Counted from the first letter of the stretch, positions 1-8,404 are shown. The stretch: 19,786 nucleotides of DNA from DATJSJ01 sp035504175 (GCA_035504175.1 DATJSJ010000193.1:1-19786); one strand, 5' to 3'. Numbers and translations are program-made. The notes: generated from the sequence alone by a model not told the origin.

Positions 1-1496
1 GAGATGCGCCGGCGCTGCTCGACGTTCGCGGCGTCACCAAAAACTTTCCCGGCGTCACCGCGCTCGCCGAGCTGAGCCTCAGCCTCCGCGCCGGCGAGGT
101 GCACGGGCTGATCGGCCAGAACGGCGCCGGCAAGTCGACGCTGATCAACATCCTCTCCGGCATCTATCCGGCCGATTCCGGCACCATCGCCATGCAGGGC
201 CGGCCGGTCGGCATCCGCGACGCAGGCGAGGCTGCATCCCTCGGCATCGCCACCGTGTTCCAGGAACTGAGCCTGCTGCCGAACTTGACCGTGGCGCAGA
301 ACCTGGCGCTCGGCCGCGAACCACGCCGCCTCGGCCTGCTCGACGCGCGGGCCATGCGCGACCGCGCCCGCCACATCCTCGAACGGCTGAAGCTCGACGT
401 GACACCCGATGCGCCGGTCACGCGGCTGTCGCTCGCCGAGCGGCAGATGTTGGAGATCGCCAAGGCGCTGGCGAGCGAGCCCCGGCTGCTGATCCTCGAC
501 GAGCCGACGGCCCCGCTCGGGCAGCGCGAATCGGCGCTGCTGTTCGCCGCCATCGCCGCGCTGCGGCAGCAGGGGGTGGCGATCCTCTACGTCTCGCACC
601 GCTTCGCCGAGGTGCTGGCGCTGTGCGACGTGGCGACCGTGCTGCGCAACGGCCGGCACGTCGTGACCACGCCGCTCGCCGGCTGGAGCGAGGCGCGGCT
701 CACCGAAGCGATGATCGGCACCGCGTCCGAGAGCTATCGCGGCCGTGCGCGCCAGCCGGGCGCGACCCTGCTCGCCGTGCGCGGCCTGCGCTGGGGGGGC
801 CGGGTGCGCGACGTGGATCTCACGGTGCGCAGCGGCGAGATCGTCGGGCTCACGGGTTTGCTCGGCGCCGGACAGAACGAGATCGCCCGCCTGATCGGCG
901 GCGACCTGATGCCTGATGCCGGGCGCATCGCGGTCGACGACCGCGTGGTGGCGCCGGGCGCGCCGCACGATGCGATCCGGGCGGGCATCTGCCTGCTCAC
1001 CGAGGAGCGCAAGACCGAGGGCATCCTGCCCAATCTGAGCGTGCGGCAGAACATCGCGGTCGCGTCGCTGGCGCGGCGCCGCGCGCCGCTCGGGGCGATC
1101 CGGGGCGGCGCCGAGGCCGCGGCGACCGCCGGCGCGGCGCGTGACTTCGGCGTGGTCGCCGCCTCGCTGGACGCGCCGATCCGCACGCTGTCCGGCGGCA
1201 ACCAGCAGAAGGCGCTGCTCGCGCGCTGGGGGCTTGCGGACAGCGCGGTGTTCGTCTTCGTCGAGCCGACGCGCGGCGTCGATGTCGGCGCCCGCGCCGA
1301 CATCTATCGCCGCCTCGACCGGCTGGCACGCGACGGCAAGGCGATCCTGGTGGTCTCGTCCGATCTCGCCGAGGTGCTGGCGCTCGCCGAGCGCATCCTG
1401 GTGGTGCGCGACGGCCGCATCGCCGCCGAGGCCACGCCGGCCGCCACCAGCGAGGAGCAACTCAACCTGCTGATCCAGGGCGCCGCGGCGGCATGA
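1..1496 (+). CDS. Sugar ABC transporter ATP-binding protein, RbsA/MglA type (5' end outside window)
   Basis: Cytoplasmic ATPase of a ribose/galactose-type sugar importer, with two fused nucleotide-binding domains. The frame is open to the left window edge: bases 3-98 encode the usual N-terminal strand (LLDVRGVTKNFPGVTAL), so the GTG at 99 is internal and the true start lies upstream. NBD1 has a Walker A motif (GQNGAGKST, bases 114-140), an LSLAERQ signature, Walker B LLILDEPT and an H-loop SHR. NBD2 has the degenerate Walker A typical of this family (LLGAGQNE, no Lys) and a canonical LSGGNQQ signature. Its Walker B reads VFVFVEPTRGVDVG, with Val where Asp is usual (codon GTC at 1260-1262). 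The stop overlaps the permease start (ATGA, 1493-1496), so the two are translationally coupled. Family assignment is secure; the substrate is unknown. Confidence 0.95.
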   Translation, partial: DAPALLDVRGVTKNFPGVTALAELSLSLRAGEVHGLIGQNGAGKSTLINILSGIYPADSGTIAMQGRPVGIRDAGEAASLGIATVFQELSLLPNLTVAQNLALGREPRRLGLLDARAMRDRARHILERLKLDVTPDAPVTRLSLAERQMLEIAKALASEPRLLILDEPTAPLGQRESALLFAAIAALRQQGVAILYVSHRFAEVLALCDVATVLRNGRHVVTTPLAGWSEARLTEAMIGTASESYRGRARQPGATLLAVRGLRWGGRVRDVDLTVRSGEIVGLTGLLGAGQNEIARLIGGDLMPDAGRIAVDDRVVAPGAPHDAIRAGICLLTEERKTEGILPNLSVRQNIAVASLARRRAPLGAIRGGAEAAATAGAARDFGVVAASLDAPIRTLSGGNQQKALLARWGLADSAVFVFVEPTRGVDVGARADIYRRLDRLARDGKAILVVSSDLAEVLALAERILVVRDGRIAAEATPAATSEEQLNLLIQGAAAA

Positions 1497-3472
1497 GTGC
1501 GTCGCAAAGCCTCGGGCTCCGCGCGCCCGGCCGACGGATCGGTGCCATCGTCACGCAGCAGGCGATGCCGATCGCCGCGGTGCTGCTGTTCGCCCTGTTC
1601 GCCCTGACCGCCGGCAGTTTCGCGACCGCGGGCAATGCCGGCAACATCCTGCGGCAATCGGCCTCGGTGCTGGTGCTGGGCCTGGCCATGACCATGGCGG
1701 TGCTGGTCGGTGGCATCGATCTCTCGGTCGGCTCGGTCGTGCTCGCCGCGGCGACGGTGTCGGGCGCAGCGCTGGTCTCGGGTCTCGGCGACGCCGCGGC
1801 GATCCTGGGCGGGATCGCCACCGGCAGCCTGGTCGGCGCGCTGAACGCCGCGATGATCGAGGGTCTCAGCATCAGCCCGGTGATCGCGACCCTCGGCAGC
1901 ATGATCGCGGTGCGCGGCCTCGGCCTGCTGCTGCTGCAGCGATTCAATTCGTGGATCGAGATCCACGGGCCGGCCTTCGACGCTCTGGCCCGGCCCAATC
2001 CAACCGGCATTCCGCTCGATGCGGCGGTTGCGGCCCTGCTCGCGGTGCTGGTCTGGTTCGTGCTGCGTCGGACCGTGCTCGGCCGCAAGATGCACGCCGC
2101 GGGCGACGCGCCGGTCGCCGCCCGACTCGCCGGCGTGCGGGTCCGTCGCACCCGGGCGCTCGCCTATATCGGCTGCGGCACGCTGGCGGGTGCCGCCGGC
2201 GTGCTCACCGCCGCCCGGGTCGGGCTGATCAGCCCGACGGTCGGCGCCGGGACGGAGTTCCTCGCGGTCGCGGTCGTGGCGCTCGGCGCCGGCGGCCTGC
2301 CGGCCGGCCGCGTCGAGGCGCGGCATGCCGTGATCGGCACGCTGATCCTCATGATGATCTTCAACTACATGACGATCCGCGGCGTTCCCGGCACCTGGCA
2401 GACCACCGCGACCGGCCTGCTGCTGCTCGCCGCCATGGTCGCCGGCCGCCTGCTGCAGCGGCGCAGCGGCGGCGATAGCGCGGTGGCGGAAGCCTTCACC
2501 GACCTGGCCGGCCGCCTGTCGGCGACCGGGATGCGGCTGTCGCAGGCCGCGGTGGCGGCCGCGACCGTGCTGCTCGCCGCGATCTTCGCCGCGACCGTCC
2601 GCGACTTCGCGACCCTGCGCAACCTGGTCGCGCTGGTCGAGCAGAACGCCACACTGGCGATCGTCGCGGTCGGCGCCACCATCGGCATCATCTCGCGCAC
2701 GATCGACATCTCGCCGGCCTCGGTGATCGTGCTCGGCGCCGTCGCGGCGGCACTCGCCAACAGGTTCGGCCTGCCGATGCCGCTCGCACTTCTCGCCGGC
2801 ATCCTCACCTGCGTCGCGGTCTACGGGCTGAACGGGCTGCTCGCCGGCGGCCTCGGCATCGATCCGCTGATCGTCACGCTGGCGGCCTGGATCTGGGCGC
2901 GGGGACTGGCGATCTCGCTCACCCACGCCACCACGATCCCGTTCGACTTCGGCTTCGTCACCTTCATGAACACGCCGCTCGCCTTCGGCTTCGGCCCCGC
3001 GACCGCGCTGATCGTCGTGATGCTGCTGCTCGGCTGGGTGATCCTGGCGCGCCTGCCGCTCGGCCTGCGCATCTACGCGCTCGGCGGCGACCCGCGCCTG
3101 CTGCGTCCGGCCGGGGTGAGCGAGGCGCGGCTGCGCTGCGTCGTCCTGCTGGCGATGTCGCTGTTCACCGCGGTCGCCATGGTGGTAATGCTGGGCCGGC
3201 TCGGCGCGGCCGCGCCCACCGCCGGATTCGGGCTCGAGCTCGATGCGATCTCCGCGGTGATCATCGGCGGCGCCTCGTTCCGCGGCGGCACGGGCCGGCT
3301 GCGCGACACGCTGGTCGGCGTGCTGTTCCTCGCCATCCTCAACAACGGCCTGCAGGGAATGGAGATGGACGACGCGCATTTCCTGCTGATCAAGGGTGTG
3401 GCGATCCTCGCCGCGCTGACGCTGCGCGTGCTCGCCATCCGGACTTTCTCGCGCCGGGCGGTGATGGCGTGA
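1493..3472 (+). CDS. Fused double permease of a sugar ABC importer (two RbsC-like halves in one chain)
   Basis: Inner-membrane permease of 659 residues, about twice the usual RbsC length of roughly 320. The N-terminal half (about residues 20-325) carries the family signature GGIDLSVGSVV and ends with a loop and helices typical of RbsC. After a hydrophilic linker (around RRSGGDSAVAEAF) a second complete half starts, with the equivalent but altered signature SRTIDISPASVIVLG, then LIVTLAAWIWARGL and IGGASFRGGTG, which match conserved RbsC positions. The single chain would therefore supply both transmembrane domains of the importer. It overlaps the ATPase stop by 4 bp, and the dehydratase follows after 70 bp in the same direction. 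There is no frameshift or internal stop. Alternative: a very recent gene fusion, but the halves are clearly diverged. Substrate unknown. Confidence 0.93.
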   Translation: MSASQSLGLRAPGRRIGAIVTQQAMPIAAVLLFALFALTAGSFATAGNAGNILRQSASVLVLGLAMTMAVLVGGIDLSVGSVVLAAATVSGAALVSGLGDAAAILGGIATGSLVGALNAAMIEGLSISPVIATLGSMIAVRGLGLLLLQRFNSWIEIHGPAFDALARPNPTGIPLDAAVAALLAVLVWFVLRRTVLGRKMHAAGDAPVAARLAGVRVRRTRALAYIGCGTLAGAAGVLTAARVGLISPTVGAGTEFLAVAVVALGAGGLPAGRVEARHAVIGTLILMMIFNYMTIRGVPGTWQTTATGLLLLAAMVAGRLLQRRSGGDSAVAEAFTDLAGRLSATGMRLSQAAVAAATVLLAAIFAATVRDFATLRNLVALVEQNATLAIVAVGATIGIISRTIDISPASVIVLGAVAAALANRFGLPMPLALLAGILTCVAVYGLNGLLAGGLGIDPLIVTLAAWIWARGLAISLTHATTIPFDFGFVTFMNTPLAFGFGPATALIVVMLLLGWVILARLPLGLRIYALGGDPRLLRPAGVSEARLRCVVLLAMSLFTAVAMVVMLGRLGAAAPTAGFGLELDAISAVIIGGASFRGGTGRLRDTLVGVLFLAILNNGLQGMEMDDAHFLLIKGVAILAALTLRVLAIRTFSRRAVMA

Positions 3473-3542
3473 GCGACCGCGCTCCCGTCGATCGCGGCCA
3501 TGTCGGATCCGAGATCGCGCTTTCCGATGCAGAGATGGGCGC

Positions 3543-4730
3543 ATGAAAATTAAGTCGCTGGAGACGCTGATCGCGAATGCCGGGCAGCGCAATTACCTGT
3601 TCGTCCGGCTGGCGACCGACACCGGGCTGGTCGGCGTCGGCGAGGCGACGCTGGAATGGCAGGAGCGGGCGGTCGAGGTGCTGCTGAACGAGTGGGTCGC
3701 CTCGCGCATCATCGGCAAGGACCCGTTCGACATCGAGGCCGTCGTCGGCGGCATGATCCGCGACCAGTATCAGGGCGGCGCGACGGTGATGACGGCGATA
3801 TCCGGCGCCGAGATCGCCCTATGGGACATCATCGGCAAGGCGACGGGACAGCCCGTCTACCGGCTGATCGGCGGCCGGGCGCGGCCGCGCCTGTTCGCGT
3901 ACGCCAAAGGCTGGTACGGCGGCTGCGAGACGCCCGAGGATTTCGCGGCGCGCGCCGCGGAGGTGGTCCGGCGCGGCTATCGCGCCATGAAGTTCGATCC
4001 GTTCAGCACGGCGTGGAAGACCCTCGACGCCGCCGAGGAGGAGCGCGCCCTGGCGATCGTCGCCGCCGTTGCCGCCGCCGTCGGTCCGGAGATCGGCCTG
4101 ATGATCGAGATCCACGGAAGGCTGGCCGCCGCCGACGCCATCCGGTTCATCCGGCGGCTCGACGGCCACAACATCCAGTGGTGCGAGGAGCCGGTCGCGC
4201 CCGAGCGCATCGAGCTGCTGCGCGAGGTGAAGGACCGCACCCGGCAGCGCATCGCCTCCGGCGAACGGCTTTACACGGAGGCCGAGTTCGCCCGCCTGAT
4301 CGGCCAGCGCGCCGCCGATGTGGTGCAGATGGACGTCGCGCATTGCGGCGGCATCGCCAGCGCCAAGCGGATCGCGGCCATGGCCGCCGTGCACGACCTC
4401 GCGATCTCGCCGCATTGCTCGGTCGGACCGGTGGCGCTGGCCGCGGCGCTGCATGTCGCCTGGTCCACCCCGAACATGCTGATGCTGGAAAGCTTCGCCG
4501 AGTTCGACGTCGACTGGCGCGACGCGCTGGTCAGTGGCTGGAATCCGCTGCGCCGGGGTGAATTCGCGCTGCCGGAGGCGCCGGGCCTTGGCATCGAGCT
4601 CGACCCCGTCGCGATCGCGGCCCACCCGTATCGCCGCCTGGCCTTTCCCTCGCTCTGGGATGCGAGCTGGCGCGACGAATTCACCGGCACCGCCGGGCTT
4701 GCCGCGCAAGCCCGCGCGTCGGGATCGTAG
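3543..4730 (+). CDS. Mandelate racemase/muconate lactonizing enzyme family protein, probable acid-sugar dehydratase (galactonate dehydratase-like)
   Basis: Enolase-superfamily enzyme of 395 residues, expected to remove water from a sugar acid to give a 2-keto-3-deoxy acid. The capping domain is N-terminal (about 1-120) and the barrel follows. Visible active-site residues are Lys150 (AMKFDPF), the metal ligand Glu189 with catalytic His191 (IEIHGR), Glu215 in CEEPV, Glu241 in GERLYTE, Asp264 in QMDVAHCGG and His291 in SPHCSVGPVALAA. The HGR and SPHC-GP-ALAA patterns are those of D-galactonate dehydratase relatives. The first metal ligand is Glu, where galactonate dehydratase has Asp. The ATG at 3543 follows a purine-rich stretch (gagatggg) and gives a full-length protein. 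Its position behind an ABC importer supports acid-sugar catabolism. The exact substrate cannot be assigned. Confidence 0.92.
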   Translation: MKIKSLETLIANAGQRNYLFVRLATDTGLVGVGEATLEWQERAVEVLLNEWVASRIIGKDPFDIEAVVGGMIRDQYQGGATVMTAISGAEIALWDIIGKATGQPVYRLIGGRARPRLFAYAKGWYGGCETPEDFAARAAEVVRRGYRAMKFDPFSTAWKTLDAAEEERALAIVAAVAAAVGPEIGLMIEIHGRLAAADAIRFIRRLDGHNIQWCEEPVAPERIELLREVKDRTRQRIASGERLYTEAEFARLIGQRAADVVQMDVAHCGGIASAKRIAAMAAVHDLAISPHCSVGPVALAAALHVAWSTPNMLMLESFAEFDVDWRDALVSGWNPLRRGEFALPEAPGLGIELDPVAIAAHPYRRLAFPSLWDASWRDEFTGTAGLAAQARASGS

Positions 4731-4746
4731 CGACCGCGGGATCCTG

Positions 4747-4768
4747 CCGTCGTCGCGCGCGAGGACGG
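4747..4768. terminator. Possible bidirectional hairpin between convergent genes
   Basis: An imperfect inverted repeat, CCGTC-g-TCGC paired with GCGA-g-GACGG, lies 16 bases after the dehydratase stop and ahead of the end of the convergent chemoreceptor gene. There is one mismatch and a very short loop. No run of T follows on either strand, so intrinsic termination is uncertain. The remainder of the gap 4731-4873 shows nothing else. Confidence 0.3.
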
Positions 4769-4873
4769 ACTACGGCGTTTCGCATTGCGCGTCGCGGGCG
4801 CGATCGTGTCGGTCGCCAGCCTGCCCCGGCCCGTCCGCCTCGACGGGATGCGCCGCCCCGCCGCCGGACCGCC

Positions 4874-7264
4874 TCAGGCCGCTTCGGGCACCGCCTGCGC
4901 GACGATGCGTTCGACCGCCGCGACGAAGGTGGGATCAGGCGCGTCGAAGCTGACGCGGAAGCCGCCCTCGCGCGGCACCTCGCGCACGGTGACGACGGTG
5001 GTGCCGGGCAGGCCGTCGATTGCGATCGTCCCGCGCACGCCTTCGGTGCAGGCGCCGACGCCGGTCACCTGCGCACCCCCCGTCGAGATGTTGGTGACGG
5101 TCGCGACCTGCTCGGCGGCGCCGCCGATCCGGATGCGGCAGCCGAGCTGCACCGGGACACGCTTCGACTTGCGCCGGTCGGCTTCCGCCGTACTGGTGCG
5201 GATCACGCGCACGATGCTCTCGCGCAGCGTGTTCATGTCGTTGGCGACGCTGCGCGTGCCTTCCTGCACGTCGCCGGCATAGCTGCGGCAGGCTTCCGCC
5301 TCGCTCGACACGGTCGCAATCCCGTCCGAGACGATGCCGGCCGCGGCACTGCTCTCGGCGACGCGCTGCGCGATCGACTGGGTGGCGGCGGCCTGCTGCT
5401 CGACCGCGGCGGCAACCGCGGTCGCGACGGCGGACAGCTCGGTGATGGCGCGGCTGATGTCCTCGACCGTGCCGACGGCGCCGGCGGTGGCGGACTGGAT
5501 GCCGCCGACTTCGCGCGCGATCTCCTCGGTCGATTGCGCGGTCTGCCGGGCCAGCGCCTTGACCTCGGCGGCGACCACCGCGAAGCCGCGCCCGGCTTCG
5601 CCGGCGCGCGCCGCCTCGATCGTGGCGTTGAGTGCGAGCAGATTGGTGCGCTGCGCGACGTCGCGGATCAGGCGGGTGACGTTCTCGATGCTGCGGGCGG
5701 TTTCGGCCAGCGAGCGGATGCGATCCTGCGCGGCCCGGCCGCCCGCGACCGCATTGCCGACGACGGCATTGACCTCGGCCATGCGACCGGAGATTTCGGC
5801 GATCGAGCCGGCGAGCTGCTCGCCCGCCTCGCCGACCGAGGCGATCGCGCTGCGCATCTGGGCCGCGGCGCCGGCGACGCGGCCGGCATCGGCGGAGACC
5901 CGGGCAATGCCGCTCGCCATCTCCGTCATCTCGTTCGCCATCCGGCCGGTATGCGTCTGCACGCGGTCGAGCGAGCCGCGCGCCTCCTGTTCCACGGCCT
6001 CGGCCATCGACAGGATCGCGGTGCGCCGCTCCTCCTCGTAGCGCTCGGCCGCCTCCCGCTGCTCCAGTTCAAGCCCGCGCTTGGCGATGGCGTTGCTCCT
6101 GAACACGGTGACGGCGTTCGCGAGGGCGCCGATTTCATCGCGACGGCTGGCGCCGGGGATCTCAACGCTGGTGTCACCGTCGGCGAGGCGGGCGACGACA
6201 CGTTCCATGCGCCGCAGCGGCGCGAGCACCCGGCGATCCACGAGAACCGCCGCGCCTGCGGCGATGGTGAGGCCGCCCAGCAGCAGGGCGAGCGCGTGCA
6301 GCACCGCGGTCGCCTCGGCGGCGGATAGCGCGGCCGCCTGGTCGGCGGCGACGGTGCCGGTGGCGGCACCGAGTTGCAGCACCAGATCGATCGCCTGGGT
6401 CGCCTGGCGGAACCACTCGGCGGAGGACACCGGATAGGGCTTGCCTGCCTCGCCCGCCTGCAGCACGGCGGCGCGCGTGGCGCCGAAACGGTCGATGAAG
6501 CCGGCCCGAACGGCGTCGGCGGCGGCGCGGATCGCCGGCGCCACGTCCGGCCGGCCGGCATAGGCGGCGATGATGTCCCAGGCGGCGTCCACCCGTCCGC
6601 GACGCTGACCGATCCGCAGCAGCGCCTGCGGCGAGAGCGGCCGCGCCCGGGCGATCGCCGCCGCCAGCATCGCGCGCTCGCGGCCGGCGTATTCGCTCAT
6701 CAGCCAGCTCAGATGCTTGATCTGCTGCAGCTCGACCAGGCGCGCTTCGGCGTTGCTCGGCACGATCGCCGCGGCCAGGCGCAGCCGCTGGCTCGCCTCG
6801 ATCAGCGCGGTCAGGTCGTGCATCCACTGCCCGGCCAGCGCCGGGTCGCGCGCCGCCAGTGGCCGTGCCAGCGCGGCATCGGCACGTTCGCGCAGCGCCG
6901 GCAGTGCGGCGAACAGCGTGCGCGTGGTGGCGGCGCGCGGATCGTCGGGCGGCAGCCGGGCGAGGGCGTCGGCCCAGGCCGCGTCGGCGTCGTGCCGCTG
7001 GGTCTCGATATAGGCGTGTTCGCTGGCCCCGATGGAGTCGGGTGCGTTGAGGGCGGCGAACATGGCGCCGCGTTCCCTGGCCCAGGCGGCGGCGGCACGC
7101 AGCAGGGTGTCGGCCAGCGTGTTCGCCCGGGTCGCCGCCGCCGCCAGGGACTGGGCGCGCAGCGAGCTTCGCACGTCCGTGATGCTGGAATACGCGATCA
7201 GCAGCGTCAGCAGGGCCAGGACGGCGAACAGGAAAGCGCGGACGGACATCCTGCGGCTGGGCAT
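4874..7264 (-). CDS. Methyl-accepting chemotaxis protein with C-terminal PilZ (c-di-GMP-binding) domain
   Basis: Membrane chemoreceptor of 796 residues if it starts at the ATG at 7264; the ATG at 7249 is an equally possible start. An upstream in-frame extension to 7438 is rejected because it adds a charged, non-conserved leader before the first membrane helix. Order of parts: TM1 (about 8-25); a helical periplasmic sensor (about 30-315) with RERGAMFAALN and SEYAGRERAML stretches resembling NIT-type sensors; TM2 (about 318-342); HAMP (343-395); a coiled-coil signalling domain whose hairpin tip is at about 536-565 (core NLLALNATIEAARAGE); then PilZ with the RxxxR motif (RRKSKR, 697-702) and NISTGG (725-730). 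It probably links ligand sensing and second-messenger level to flagellar motor control. It has no C-terminal receptor-tethering pentapeptide. It is transcribed alone, convergent with the dehydratase. Confidence 0.93.
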   Translation of the reverse strand: MPSRRMSVRAFLFAVLALLTLLIAYSSITDVRSSLRAQSLAAAATRANTLADTLLRAAAAWARERGAMFAALNAPDSIGASEHAYIETQRHDADAAWADALARLPPDDPRAATTRTLFAALPALRERADAALARPLAARDPALAGQWMHDLTALIEASQRLRLAAAIVPSNAEARLVELQQIKHLSWLMSEYAGRERAMLAAAIARARPLSPQALLRIGQRRGRVDAAWDIIAAYAGRPDVAPAIRAAADAVRAGFIDRFGATRAAVLQAGEAGKPYPVSSAEWFRQATQAIDLVLQLGAATGTVAADQAAALSAAEATAVLHALALLLGGLTIAAGAAVLVDRRVLAPLRRMERVVARLADGDTSVEIPGASRRDEIGALANAVTVFRSNAIAKRGLELEQREAAERYEEERRTAILSMAEAVEQEARGSLDRVQTHTGRMANEMTEMASGIARVSADAGRVAGAAAQMRSAIASVGEAGEQLAGSIAEISGRMAEVNAVVGNAVAGGRAAQDRIRSLAETARSIENVTRLIRDVAQRTNLLALNATIEAARAGEAGRGFAVVAAEVKALARQTAQSTEEIAREVGGIQSATAGAVGTVEDISRAITELSAVATAVAAAVEQQAAATQSIAQRVAESSAAAGIVSDGIATVSSEAEACRSYAGDVQEGTRSVANDMNTLRESIVRVIRTSTAEADRRKSKRVPVQLGCRIRIGGAAEQVATVTNISTGGAQVTGVGACTEGVRGTIAIDGLPGTTVVTVREVPREGGFRVSFDAPDPTFVAAVERIVAQAVPEAA

Positions 7265-7446
7265 CGGTGGCACCGGGACATGGTGGCGGCAGGCACGATG
7301 CTGCCGCGGGAAGTTCGCCACGAGGTTAAGCGGCCGCGATGGTGGCGCGGTGATCTGCACCCGGGGCTCGCGTTTTCTCGGCTGGCTGGTGCACTTGGTC
7401 GTCTGACGGGCCGGCGCCACCTCGGCTGTACCGGCCACGGTCGCAG

Positions 7447-7478
7447 TTGTCGTCCGCGCTCGCGGGAGATATTATAAT
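7447..7478 (+). promoter_or_regulatory. Candidate promoter and operator-like palindrome upstream of the SDR pair
   Basis: A perfect TATAAT lies at 7473-7478 inside a perfect 10-bp palindrome, TATTATAATA (7470-7479), an AT-rich island in very GC-rich DNA. A possible -35 TTGTCG at 7447-7452 is 17 bases from TATTAT (7470-7475) but 20 from TATAAT. Transcription from here would leave a leader of about 140 bases before the ATG at 7625. The element TTATAATAGCA (7472-7482) recurs upstream of the binding-protein operon. Promoter activity is inferred from composition and position only. Confidence 0.5.
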
Positions 7479-7624
7479 AGCACCGGTGACCGCAGATCGT
7501 CCGAACGTTGCGAGGCAGGCCGCGTGGCCGCGTACCGTGCGGCGGACAGGCGCAGAAATTCGTGGCGGCGGCATCGGACGCGGGCGTCGCGTGTCGCCGG
7601 CGATCGCGATCGGGGGGAACGGCG
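7479..7624. other. Non-coding leader of the SDR operon
   Basis: The divergent gap 7265-7624 contains no convincing gene. Within the leader there is a tandem 8-bp repeat, GGCCGCGT twice at 7518-7533, and a perfect 12-bp palindrome CGATCGCGATCG at 7601-7612, just before the purine-rich ribosome-binding stretch GGGGGGAAC that precedes the ATG at 7625. These may be compositional accidents in GC-rich DNA. An in-frame upstream extension of the SDR to 7508 exists but lacks conserved sequence. Confidence 0.4.
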
Positions 7625-8404
7625 ATGCGGTGTGACCTTGCCGACAGGGTGGCGCTCGTCACCGGCGCCGCCGGCGCGATCGGTAGCGCGATCGCCCGAC
7701 GGCTCGCGGAGAACGGCGCCGCGGTCGTCATCCTCGACGTCGATCGCGACGGCGCGCAAGCCGTTGCCGCGACGCTGCCGGACGCAATGGCGGTGCAAGC
7801 GGACATTCGCGACCCGGGAGCGACCGTTGCGGCCGTGGCGGCGACGCTCGCGCGCTACGGCCGGCTCGACATCCTGATCAACAATGCCGGCGTCAACACT
7901 TTCGCCAACCGCGTCACTGTCGACGCGTTTCCGGTCGAGGAGTGGGAGCGCGTCACCGCGATCGATCTCGACGGGCTGTTCCTGATGAGCCGCGCCGCCT
8001 TGCCGCCGATGCTGGCGGCGGGGCGCGGCGGGCGGATCGTCAACATCGCCTCGGTGGTCGGGCTGGCGGCGATGCGGCTGCAAAGCGCGTTCGTCGCCGC
8101 CAAGGCCGGCGTCATCCACCTGACCCGATCGATGGCACTGGAACTCGGGCCGCAGGGCATCCTGACCAACGCGATCGCGCCTGGCTCGGTCGTGACCGAC
8201 GGCACGCGCAAGCTCTTCTATGGCGCCGATGGCAGTTTTGCCGGCCGCGCCGCCGAGTTCATGCAGCACATTCCGCTCGGCCGACCCGGTATGCCCGCGG
8301 AGATCGCCGAGGCCGCGCTATTCCTGGTCTCGCCCGCCGCCGGGTACGTCAACGGCCAGGTTCTCGCCGTCGATGGCGGGTGGACCGCCGGCTCCAACAT
8401 CTGA
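7625..8404 (+). CDS. SDR family oxidoreductase with catalytic Tyr replaced by Phe
   Basis: Short-chain dehydrogenase/reductase homologue of 259 residues, the normal length for classical SDRs. It has the dinucleotide-binding motif TGAAGAIG near the N-terminus, Asp at the end of strand 2 (ILDVD, suggesting NAD preference), the NNAG motif, the catalytic-type Ser143 (NIASVVG) and Lys160, plus the C-terminal PLGRPG and VDGGW motifs. At the position of the essential Tyr, exactly 13 residues after the Ser, it has Phe156 (codon TTC at 8090-8092; Tyr would be TAC). Standard SDR redox chemistry is therefore doubtful. The start at 7625 was chosen for the GGGGGGAAC ribosome-binding stretch and because conservation begins there. 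The second SDR gene starts 7 bases after its stop, so they are co-transcribed. By family it could otherwise be a sugar dehydrogenase. Confidence 0.93.
   Translation: MRCDLADRVALVTGAAGAIGSAIARRLAENGAAVVILDVDRDGAQAVAATLPDAMAVQADIRDPGATVAAVAATLARYGRLDILINNAGVNTFANRVTVDAFPVEEWERVTAIDLDGLFLMSRAALPPMLAAGRGGRIVNIASVVGLAAMRLQSAFVAAKAGVIHLTRSMALELGPQGILTNAIAPGSVVTDGTRKLFYGADGSFAGRAAEFMQHIPLGRPGMPAEIAEAALFLVSPAAGYVNGQVLAVDGGWTAGSNI

Noticed and set aside
1304..3592. Long minus-strand open frame of 762 codons opposite the ATPase end and fused permease
   Set aside because: Composition is dominated by Arg, Asp, Gln, Glu and His with no recognisable domain, as expected from the antisense of a GC-rich membrane protein; the plus-strand gene is clearly conserved.
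7265..7438. N-terminal extension of the chemoreceptor
   Set aside because: Non-conserved, charged residues ahead of the first membrane helix; starts at 7264 or 7249 give a normal receptor topology.
7457..7464. CGCGCTCG shared upstream of both AT-rich promoter elements
   Set aside because: Spacing to the TATAAT differs (10 versus 15 bases) and the 8-mer is of a very common composition here.
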